Shown: positions 13,935-19,853 of the stretch, piece after piece
Layout: every line of letters begins with the position of its first letter
Numbering within the stretch: the first letter of the stretch is position 1
Assembly: GCA_035696925.1 (NCBI GenBank)
Contig: DASSDW010000055.1
Coordinates: 1 to 19,853 of the forward strand
Reading direction: 5' to 3'
Source of the DNA: JAJNBA01 sp035696925
GTDB taxonomy: Bacteria; Actinomycetota; UBA4738; HRBIN12
DNA length: 19,853 nucleotides
Program-made: the position numbers and the translations under genes
The notes under the pieces: model-generated
What the model was told of the DNA's origin: nothing
Databases searched by the model: none
The model's input: only the letters and a program-made list of their open reading frames with translations

Positions 13935-15869
13935 ATGCCGAACGGGCTCACCCGACTCACCGAGCCGATGGTGCGCGAGGACGGCGAGCTGCGCATCGCG
14001 ACCTGGGAGGAGGCTCTCGACAGGGCCGCCCACGGGTTGCGGGCCGCCACCGAGCGTCACGGCGGCACGGGGGTCGGCCTGTTCAGCTGCTCGAAGGCCA
14101 CGAACGAGATGAACTTCGCAGCTCAGAAGTTCTTCCGTCAGGCTCTCGGCAGCAACAACATCGACAGCTGCAACCGCACCTGACACGCGCCGAGCGTGGT
14201 CGGTCTGGCCACGGTCTTCGGTGCCGGAGGCGGCACCAGCTCATACGAAGAGGTCGAGCACACCGATCTCATGCTGCTCTGGGGCTCGAACGCCCGGGCG
14301 GCGCACCCGATCTACTTCCACCACGTCCTGAAGGGGATCCGGAACGGGATGCGTCTGATCGTCGTCGACCCCCGCCGCACCGAGTCCGCCGAGTGGGGGG
14401 ACCTGTGGCTCGGGCTGGACGTCGGGACCGATATCGCACTCTCGAACACGATGGCCCGGGAGATCATCGTGAACGACCTGCATCATCGAGCGTTCATCGA
14501 GCTCGCGACGACGGACTTCGAGGACTACGCGGCCTCGGTGATGGACTGGACGCTGGAGCGGGGCGCGGAGGTCACCGGGATCCCGGCGGACGTGATCCGC
14601 GAGGTGGCACACGCCTTCGCGAAGGCGGACCGCGCCATGATCTGTTGGACCCTCGGGATCACGGAGCATCACAACGCCGCAGACAACGTGCTGGCGCTGA
14701 TCAACCTCGGCCTGCTCACCGGTCACGTGGGGAGGTACGGATCGGGGCTGAACCCGCTGCGCGGCCAGAACAACGTGCAGGGCGGCGGCGACATGGGCGC
14801 GATCCCTCACCACCTGACCGGCTTCCAGGAGGTCGAGAACGAGGCCGTGCGGGCTCGGTTCGAGCGGGAGTGGGGGTCGAAGATCAACCCCCAGAAGGGA
14901 TGGCATCTCTCCCAGATGTTCGAGGCGATGGAGGAGGGCGAGCTCACGGCGCTCTACGTGATCGGAGAGAACCCGGCGGCCTCCGAGGCCGACAACCAGC
15001 GCACGCACAAGCTCCTCTCGAACCTCGACATCCTGATCGTCCAGGACATCTTCCTGACGCAGACCGCGAAGATGGCCGACGTGGTGCTGCCCGCCGCGAA
15101 CTCGGCGTTCGAGTCCGAGGGAACCGTCACGAACAGCGAACGCCGCGTGCAGCGGGTCCGGCCCGCCCTCGTGCCTCCCGGGAACGCGAAGGACGACATC
15201 TGGATCATCTCGCAGCTGGCGAACCGGCTCGGTCGAACCTGGGGCGATCCCTCCGCGCACGACATGTGGGAGGAGGTCCGGCGCCTGTCGCCGATGCATG
15301 CGGGGATGGCGTGGGAGCGGCTCGAGGAGCTCGGCGGGATCCAGTGGCCGTGCCCGGACGACGAGCATCCCGGAACGACGTTCCTCCACGAGCGGCTGTG
15401 GTCCGAGGACCCGGAGGCGCAGGGAAGGAAGGCGCCGTTCTCCGTGGTGCTCTACGAGCCTCCCGTGGACGAACTCGACGAGGACTATCCCTTCCGGCTC
15501 ACCACCGGCCGCCGGCTGGACTCGTACAACACCGGAGTGCAGACCGGCGGGTACACGTCGCCGCTCCGTCGCGAGGAGACGCTCGACATCTCCCCGGAGG
15601 ACGCCGAGCGCCTCGGGCTCGGCGAGGGGGAGCGGGTCCGGATCCTGTCCCGACGTGGCGAGGTCGTGGCGCCGGTCAGGTTCGCGCTGGGCCTGCGACC
15701 CGGCCTCCTGTTCATGACGCTGCACTTCCCGGACCAGGTGGACGTGAATCACCTCACGATCGACGCCTGGGATCCGAAGTCGGGGACGGCGGAGTTCAAG
15801 GCGACCGCGGTCCGCGTGGAGAAGCTCGAGGAACCGGCCGTCGCGGCCGGCGGCGGGGCCGGCGAGTGA
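13935..15869 (+). CDS. fdhF: Selenocysteine-containing formate dehydrogenase catalytic subunit, lacking the N-terminal [4Fe-4S] domain
   Basis: 644 aa when the in-frame TGA (codon 83) is read as selenocysteine. Before the TGA is GSNNIDSCNRT and after it HAPSVVGLATVFG, the exact Mo/W-bis-MGD formate dehydrogenase active-site context (N-x-x-D-x-C-x-R-x-(U/C)-H-x-P-x-V-x-G). Arg276 in NPLRGQNNVQGGGDMGA corresponds to the conserved active-site Arg. The molybdopterin-binding body continues through GENPAASEADNQ and DVVLPAANSAFESEGTVTNSERRVQRV to a molydop-binding C-domain with LTTGRRLDSYNTGVQTGGYTSPL. The chain begins at RLTEPMVREDG, the residues that normally follow the [4Fe-4S] domain; no such domain is coded upstream in any frame. 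The missing part is at the end of the subunit at 17775-18737. Strong SD GGGAGGAG; first gene of the operon. Oxidises formate to CO2, passing electrons through Fe-S subunits to NAD+. Confidence 0.93.
14181..14183 (+). other. TGA selenocysteine codon (Sec83)
   Basis: In-frame TGA inside an otherwise uninterrupted FDH reading frame, at the residue that ligates Mo/W in the active site and is followed by the conserved His84. A SECIS-like hairpin follows. No selA, selB, selC or selD is in the window, so the decoding machinery must be encoded elsewhere. Confidence 0.93.
14196..14212 (+). promoter_or_regulatory. Bacterial SECIS-like hairpin for Sec insertion
   Basis: GTGGTCGGTCTGGCCAC folds as a 6-bp stem (GTGGTC/GGCCAC with one T-G wobble or bulged T) closed by a GGTCT loop. 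The loop starts 19 nt after the TGA. As I recall the E. coli fdhF element, its GGUCU loop starts at the same +19 position and a bulged U sits in the stem, the two features SelB recognises. The hairpin is within coding sequence, as expected for bacterial SECIS elements. Confidence 0.8.
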
Positions 15870-15915
15870 CGGGCGGTCGAGGAGCGAGCGAGGCCCGCGG
15901 GGGGAAGAGGGTACC

Positions 15916-17778
15916 GTGGACCTCCATCTGATGGAGGCCGCGCCGACCGCGGCGGAACGTGCCGCGGTCGACAGGCTGCTCGGACCGCCGGAGACCGGCT
16001 GGGTGGGCGCCGCCGAGCGGAGCGCAGCCGATCTCCGCGTCGTCCGCGCCGGTCGCGAGGCGCGCGAGCAGCGGCACCTCCTGCTGCCGGCCCTGCACGC
16101 GCTCCAGGCGGGGGTCGGCTGGATCAGCCGCGGGGGGCTGAACTACGTGTGCCAGCGCCTCTCCGTCCCGCCGGCCGAGGCGTACGGCGTGGCGACGTTC
16201 TACGCGATGTTCAGCGTCGAGGAGCGGCCCGCCGACGTGGTCCACGTGTGCGACGACCTCGCGTGCCGGGGAGCCGGCGGCCTCGCCCTCTGCGGAGAAC
16301 TCGAGCGCGACGTGGGGCCGGAGGGGGCCGACGTCGGTGGCTGGACGTGGGTCCGCTCGCCGTGCCTCGGCATGTGCGAACAGGCGCCGGCCGTCTTCGC
16401 ACAGCGGGCGGGGCGGCCGGAGGTCGCCCTCGGGGGAGCGACGCGCGCGACCGTTGCCGAGATCGTCGCGCCGGACTCCGCCGTGGTGTGCGCCGGCGGG
16501 GTGGGAGCCCCGCAGACGGCGGATGCGGGATCGCGCGACGGCCTTCGGCTGCTGCGACGCGCCGGCGTCGCCGACCCCACGTCGATCGACGACTATCGCG
16601 CGCACGGGGGGTATCAGGCGCTCCGCGCGGCGCACGGGCTGGGTCCGGGCGGCGTGATCGACGTGGTGACCGAGGCGAAGCTCCTGGGTCGCGGCGGCGC
16701 CGCGTTCCCGACCGGCGTCAAGTGGCAGGCGGTGTCCACCCAGCCCGCGGGGCCCCGCTACGTGGTCTGCAACGCCGACGAATCGGAGCCGGGCACGTTC
16801 AAGGACCGCGTGGTGATGGAGCAGGACCCGTTCGCCGTCGTCGAGGCGCTCACGATCGCCGGGTTCGCGTGCGGTGCCGAGGAGGGGTTCGTCTATGTCC
16901 GCGGCGAGTACCCGCTCGCGACCGAGCGCCTCGAGCACGCGATCGCGGAAGCTCGGCGCCACGGCGCCCTGGGCCCGGACGTCATGGGCAGCGGGACCGC
17001 GTTCGACATCGAGCTGCGGCGCGGCGCCGGCGCCTACATCTGCGGCGAGGAGACGGCGTTGTTCAACTCGCTGGAGGGCAAGCGCGGCGAGCCGCGCAAC
17101 AAGCCACCGTTCCCGGTCACGTTCGGCCTGTTCGGCAGGCCGACGGCGATCAACAACGTCGAGACCCTGATCAACGTCCTGGAGGTCCTCCGTATCGGGG
17201 CCGACGCTTACGGTGCGATCGGCACCGAGGGGTCCACCGGACCCAGGCTGTTCTGTCTCTCGGGTGCCGTCGAGCGACCCGGTGTCTACGAGGTCGAGCA
17301 CGGGGCGACCGTCCGGGACCTGATCGAGCTGGCCGGTGGTGTCCGTCAGAGGAGCGCGCTGAAGGCGGTTCTCCTCGGTGGAGCGGCCGGTGGGTTCGTC
17401 GGCCCCGACATGCTCGACGCGAGGCTGACGTTCGAGGACGCGCGGCAGGGCGGCTACACGCTCGGCTCCGGCGTGATCATGGTCTTCGACGAGGGTGCGG
17501 ACCTCGTCGATCTGTGCCTGCGGATCGCACGGTTCTTCCGTGACGAGAGCTGTGGGCAATGCGTGCCGTGCCGCGTGGGAACGGTACGGCAGGAGGAGGC
17601 GCTCCATCGACTCGTGGCGGGCACCCCGATCGGCTCCGCCCGGGACGAGCTCGCCTTGATCGACGAGGTGGCCCGGGTGATGCGCGACGCGTCGATCTGC
17701 GGCCTCGGTCAGACGGCAGCCAACGCCGTCCAGTCCGCGATCGCCAAGCTGGGCGTCTTCGACGGGGGTGCCGCGTGA
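15916..17778 (+). CDS. NuoE-NuoF fusion: FMN/NAD-binding subunit of NAD-dependent formate dehydrogenase
   Basis: 620 aa joining the two diaphorase subunits. Residues about 45-185 are a NuoE/thioredoxin-like [2Fe-2S] domain with C112, C117, C150 and C154 (HVCDDLACRGAGG, SPCLGMC). After a linker, about 205-620 is NuoF. It has GRGGAAFPTGVKW (258-270, nucleotide-binding loop), VCNADESEPGTFKDR (FMN), GAGAYICGEETALFNSLEG (371-388), and the [4Fe-4S] ligands C546, C549, C552 (SCGQCVPCRVG) and C595 (SICGLGQTA). This is the module that hands electrons from the Fe-S chain to NAD+, equivalent to FdsG plus FdsB of soluble FDHs. GTG start at 15916, 46 nt after the catalytic gene; its last four bases (GTGA) overlap the next subunit. 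Electron bifurcation cannot be judged from sequence. Confidence 0.93.
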   Translation: MDLHLMEAAPTAAERAAVDRLLGPPETGWVGAAERSAADLRVVRAGREAREQRHLLLPALHALQAGVGWISRGGLNYVCQRLSVPPAEAYGVATFYAMFSVEERPADVVHVCDDLACRGAGGLALCGELERDVGPEGADVGGWTWVRSPCLGMCEQAPAVFAQRAGRPEVALGGATRATVAEIVAPDSAVVCAGGVGAPQTADAGSRDGLRLLRRAGVADPTSIDDYRAHGGYQALRAAHGLGPGGVIDVVTEAKLLGRGGAAFPTGVKWQAVSTQPAGPRYVVCNADESEPGTFKDRVVMEQDPFAVVEALTIAGFACGAEEGFVYVRGEYPLATERLEHAIAEARRHGALGPDVMGSGTAFDIELRRGAGAYICGEETALFNSLEGKRGEPRNKPPFPVTFGLFGRPTAINNVETLINVLEVLRIGADAYGAIGTEGSTGPRLFCLSGAVERPGVYEVEHGATVRDLIELAGGVRQRSALKAVLLGGAAGGFVGPDMLDARLTFEDARQGGYTLGSGVIMVFDEGADLVDLCLRIARFFRDESCGQCVPCRVGTVRQEEALHRLVAGTPIGSARDELALIDEVARVMRDASICGLGQTAANAVQSAIAKLGVFDGGAA

Positions 17779-18737
17779 GCCAGGCCGTCCCCCTCGATCC
17801 ACCCCGGCGACTTCTCGACCTGGAGATCGACGGTCGAACGACGCGGGTCCCCGAGGGCGCGACGATCCTGGACGCCTGCCGGGCGGAAGGCGTGGACACA
17901 CCCACGATGTGCTACGCGGGCAACCTGACCCCCGTCAACGCTTGCCGGGTCTGCATGGTGGAGGTGGAGGGTTCGCGCGTGCTGGTTCCGGCGTGTTCCC
18001 GGCCCGTCGAGGACGGGATGAAGGTGCAGACCGACACCGAGCGCGTGCGTCATTCGCGGAAGCTCGTGATGGAGTTCCTCGCCTCGAGCGTGGATACGAG
18101 CCTGGCATCCACCGACTGGCTCCGCTGGATGGGGGAGTACGGAGCGGATCCGTCTCGCTACGGGGCCGCGATGGAGCCGATGCAGAGCGGCGAACGCGAC
18201 GAGCGGTGGGCCGGTCACCATCATGACCCCGACCCGGCGATCGCGGAGACCGTCGCCCAGCCCGTCAAGGTCGACAACGAGCTCTACGTCCGCGACTACG
18301 AGCGGTGTGTCCTCTGCTACAAGTGCGTCGAAGCGTGCGGGGTCGACGCGCAGAACACGTTCGCGATCGCGGTGGCCGGTCGCGGCTTCGACGCCAGGAT
18401 CTCCACGGAGTTCGCGGTGCCGCTCGACGAGTCCGCCTGCGTGTACTGCGGGAACTGCATCGGTGTCTGTCCGACCGGTGCCCTGATGTTCAAGAGCGAA
18501 CACGACATGCGGGCCGAGGAGACGTGGGACGAGGACGCGCAGACCGTCACGAACACGATCTGCCCGTACTGCGGCGTGGGATGCGAGCTGGAGGTGCACG
18601 TCCAGGACAACGAGATCGTCAAAGTGTCGTCACCGGAGGACCACTCTGTGACGAGCGGCCACCTCTGCATCAAGGGGCGGTTCGGGTTCGCCTATGTGCA
18701 GAGTCGGAGGGGTCGCGACGACCGACGACCGAGATAA
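17775..18737 (+). CDS. FDH iron-sulfur subunit (NuoG-like N-terminus) carrying the displaced catalytic-subunit [4Fe-4S] domain
   Basis: 320 aa. Four cluster sites are visible. (1) Ferredoxin-type [2Fe-2S]: C46, C57, C60, C74 (TMCYAGN...ACRVCM...PACS). (2) and (3) Two 4Fe-4S motifs: C178, C181, C184, C188 (CVLCYKCVEAC) and C222, C225, C228, C232 (CVYCGNCIGVC). (4) At the extreme C-terminus, a molybdopterin-oxidoreductase [4Fe-4S] domain: C263, C266, C270 (CPYCGVGC) and C298 (GHLCIKGRFGFAYV). In FdsA-type or Moorella-type FDHs, segment 4 continues directly into the catalytic domain; here the chain stops after GRFGFAYVQ and the continuation is the N-terminus of the subunit at 13935. The His/Cys-ligated cluster site usually found between (1) and (2) is absent: residues 92-165 contain no Cys. 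GTG start overlaps the stop of the NuoEF gene. Confidence 0.92.
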   Translation: MSQAVPLDPPRRLLDLEIDGRTTRVPEGATILDACRAEGVDTPTMCYAGNLTPVNACRVCMVEVEGSRVLVPACSRPVEDGMKVQTDTERVRHSRKLVMEFLASSVDTSLASTDWLRWMGEYGADPSRYGAAMEPMQSGERDERWAGHHHDPDPAIAETVAQPVKVDNELYVRDYERCVLCYKCVEACGVDAQNTFAIAVAGRGFDARISTEFAVPLDESACVYCGNCIGVCPTGALMFKSEHDMRAEETWDEDAQTVTNTICPYCGVGCELEVHVQDNEIVKVSSPEDHSVTSGHLCIKGRFGFAYVQSRRGRDDRRPR

Positions 18738-19332
18738 CGTCGCCGGGATCGTGCTGGCGGGAGGACGCTCCCGACGGTTCGGCCGCGACAAGCTCGCCGA
18801 GGAGATCGACGGACGTCCGTTGCTCCACCATCCGGTCCTCCGCCTCCTCGACGTCTGCGATCGCGTCGTCGTGGTGATCGGCGACGGTATCGAGGAACCG
18901 CCCATGCCCGCCGGCGTCTCCGTCACCTTCGCGCGTGACTCGACCGCCGACGAGGGCCCGCTCCGCGGGCTGGCTGCGGGCCTCGAGGTCGCCGATACGA
19001 CGTGGGCGGTCGTGGCGGGCGGCGACATGCCGGACCTCCAACCACCCGTGCTCCGGGAGATGCTGCGAGCCGCGCGGGAGACCGCCGCCGTCGCGGTCGT
19101 CCTCTCCGATGGTGGGGAGGCCAGGCCGCTTCCCTGTGTCGTGAGGACCGAGCCGGCGGCGGATGCCGTCGCGATCCTGCTCGGGAGTGGACGGAGAAGG
19201 CTCCGGGATCTCCCCTCGGCCCTCAGGACCGTCGTGGTGGACGAGCCGTCCTGGACCACCCTCGACCCGGGGTGTCGGACCCTCGTGGACATCGACGAGC
19301 CGGCCGACGTCGAGCGCGCGCCTCGCCGCTAG
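18694..19332 (+). CDS. mobA: Molybdenum cofactor guanylyltransferase
   Basis: 212 aa. MobA links GMP to molybdopterin to give the (bis-)MGD cofactor that formate dehydrogenase needs. The nucleotidyltransferase signature LAGGRSRRFGRDK is at 21-33, with a DEGPLRGLAAGL block and AGGDMPDLQP, where D111 is the expected metal-binding Asp. The C-terminal part (VDEPSWTTLDPGCRTLVDIDEPADV) matches the family end. The ATG at 18694 is the only usual start before the nucleotide-binding loop; it lies inside the end of the FDH Fe-S gene, giving a 44-bp overlap and suggesting co-translation. A GGAGGGG stretch at 18707 lies after this ATG, so an undetected non-standard start cannot be excluded. Operon position supports a role in maturing this FDH. 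Confidence 0.9.
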   Translation: MCRVGGVATTDDRDNVAGIVLAGGRSRRFGRDKLAEEIDGRPLLHHPVLRLLDVCDRVVVVIGDGIEEPPMPAGVSVTFARDSTADEGPLRGLAAGLEVADTTWAVVAGGDMPDLQPPVLREMLRAARETAAVAVVLSDGGEARPLPCVVRTEPAADAVAILLGSGRRRLRDLPSALRTVVVDEPSWTTLDPGCRTLVDIDEPADVERAPRR

Positions 19333-19335
19333 GCT
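19330..19335 (+). promoter_or_regulatory. Possible -10 element giving a leaderless metallo-beta-lactamase-fold mRNA
   Basis: TAGGCT spans the mobA stop codon and ends 6 nt before the GTG at 19342, which lacks a Shine-Dalgarno sequence. This is the same arrangement as at 6749-6762. No -35 is apparent, and read-through from the FDH operon is equally possible. Confidence 0.3.
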
Positions 19336-19341
19336 CCCGGG

Positions 19342-19853
19342 GTGCCGCACGAGCCCTTCCTGCTCGGATCGTTCGAGGTCGTGCCCCTCTGCGACGGATG
19401 GGCACCGCTGCCGCTCGACGACGAGGCGCCCGGCCACGACGTCGACTGGGACGAACAGCGATCCCGGTTCCCGTGGGCGTTCCCTCCCGACGACGCGACG
19501 AGCTGGGCGTGGCACGTCCACGCGTTCCTGATCCGCCATCCGGACGGACCGGTGCTCGTCGACACGGGGATCGGCGACCTCGGCCGACCGCCGTACGACG
19601 TCGCGGGTCGGCTCGAGGACGAGCTCGCCGCGATCGAGGTCTCCCCGGAGAGCGTGCACCACGTGATCCTCACGCACCTGCACGGCGACCATACGGGCGG
19701 TGCTTGCGCGGCCGACGGGAGCCCGCTGTTCCCGAACGCTCGGTACCACGTGCATCCGGAGGACTGGGCGTTCTTCGCGGCGCACCGGACGCCCGAGGAT
19801 CTCACGGGCCGTTTCCTGATGGCCGGCCTCGAGGGGCTCGGCGTCCTCGACCT
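19342..19853 (+). CDS. Metallo-beta-lactamase-fold hydrolase, 3' end outside the window
   Basis: The open frame of 170 codons runs off the right edge with no stop. It begins VPHEPFLLGSFEVVPLCDG, continues through AFLIRHPDGPVLVDTGIGDLG and reaches the metal-binding motif THLHGDHTGG (H112, H114, D116, H117), then GSPLFPNARYHVHPEDWAFF. This is the pattern of the MBL superfamily close to lactonase and hydroxyacylglutathione-hydrolase-like enzymes. Such enzymes hydrolyse esters, lactones or thioesters using two metal ions. Glutathione- or mycothiol-linked thioester hydrolysis in formaldehyde detoxification would suit the C1 context, but nothing in the visible part proves it. The GTG start lies 9 nt after the mobA stop. 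Confidence 0.85.
   Translation, partial: MPHEPFLLGSFEVVPLCDGWAPLPLDDEAPGHDVDWDEQRSRFPWAFPPDDATSWAWHVHAFLIRHPDGPVLVDTGIGDLGRPPYDVAGRLEDELAAIEVSPESVHHVILTHLHGDHTGGACAADGSPLFPNARYHVHPEDWAFFAAHRTPEDLTGRFLMAGLEGLGVLD

Noticed and set aside
14181..14195. Reading the TGA in the FDH gene as a premature stop, i.e. a pseudogene or two separate genes (13935-14183 and 14196-15869)
   Set aside because: The same frame continues at once with conserved FDH active-site sequence (HAPSV), the TGA sits exactly at the Sec/Cys position, and a SECIS-like hairpin follows. There is no decay downstream.
15796..17901. 701-codon minus-strand frame opposite the NuoE-NuoF fusion
   Set aside because: Shadow frame; the plus-strand gene has all expected cofactor motifs.
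1..19853. tRNA, rRNA, CRISPR, IS element, attachment site or toxin-antitoxin pair
   Set aside because: None found by reading: genes are packed with short gaps, there are no regular repeat-spacer units, no transposase motifs and no terminal inverted repeats. Small structured RNAs cannot be fully excluded without a covariance-model search.

Overview
High-GC (by eye roughly two-thirds G+C), densely packed bacterial sequence. Many GTG starts, 4-base and 1-base start/stop overlaps, and several TAnnnT -10-like hexamers lying only 6-7 nt before a start codon suggest a deep-branching Actinomycetota lineage. A similar high-GC phylum such as Chloroflexota is not excluded. There is no rRNA, tRNA, CRISPR array, IS element or phage gene, and no gene-free stretch longer than about 150 nt.

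Left edge (1-370): the end of a cyclic-nucleotide-binding-domain protein. Minus-strand operon (4989 to 372): an acyl-CoA-dehydrogenase-fold flavoprotein lacking the usual catalytic Glu, a 779-aa DUF1989-GcvT fusion, and a phytanoyl-CoA-dioxygenase-family Fe(II)/2-oxoglutarate oxygenase. They are spaced 5 and 2 nt apart and look like an undescribed oxidative/demethylating catabolic module. Next on the minus strand is an APC-family permease (6632 to 5106) with a recognisable promoter and a terminator-like hairpin.

Plus strand from 6762: a small zinc-ribbon membrane protein, then soxD-soxA-soxG-soxB (7183-12120) and fdhD (12142-13026) in one tightly packed run. The complex is of heterotetrameric sarcosine oxidase type, but its alpha subunit keeps two complete cysteine motifs for [2Fe-2S] clusters that, as I recall, classical sarcosine oxidases have lost. 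A VIT/CCC1-type Fe/Mn transporter (minus strand) converges on fdhD with a 40-bp overlap and diverges from the formate dehydrogenase operon.

Formate dehydrogenase region (13935-18737): the catalytic subunit contains an in-frame TGA (14181-14183) at the active-site selenocysteine position, followed by a SECIS-like hairpin with a GGTCT loop. This subunit begins after the usual N-terminal [4Fe-4S] domain. That domain (CPYCGVGC...GHLCIKGR) is found two genes downstream, at the C-terminus of a separate iron-sulfur subunit. The FDH alpha chain is therefore split and its parts reordered around a NuoE-NuoF fusion (NAD/FMN subunit). mobA (Mo-cofactor guanylyltransferase) overlaps the last subunit, and a partial metallo-beta-lactamase-fold gene runs off the right edge.

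Working model (inference): N-methylated substrates enter, perhaps through the permease, and are demethylated by the Sox complex and possibly by the DUF1989-GcvT operon. One-carbon units pass through tetrahydrofolate to formate, and the selenocysteine FDH oxidises formate to CO2 with NAD+ reduction. FdhD and MobA mature its molybdenum or tungsten cofactor. The most unusual parts are the split Sec-FDH, the Fe-S-containing Sox alpha subunit and the ACAD-like/DUF1989-GcvT/PhyH operon.
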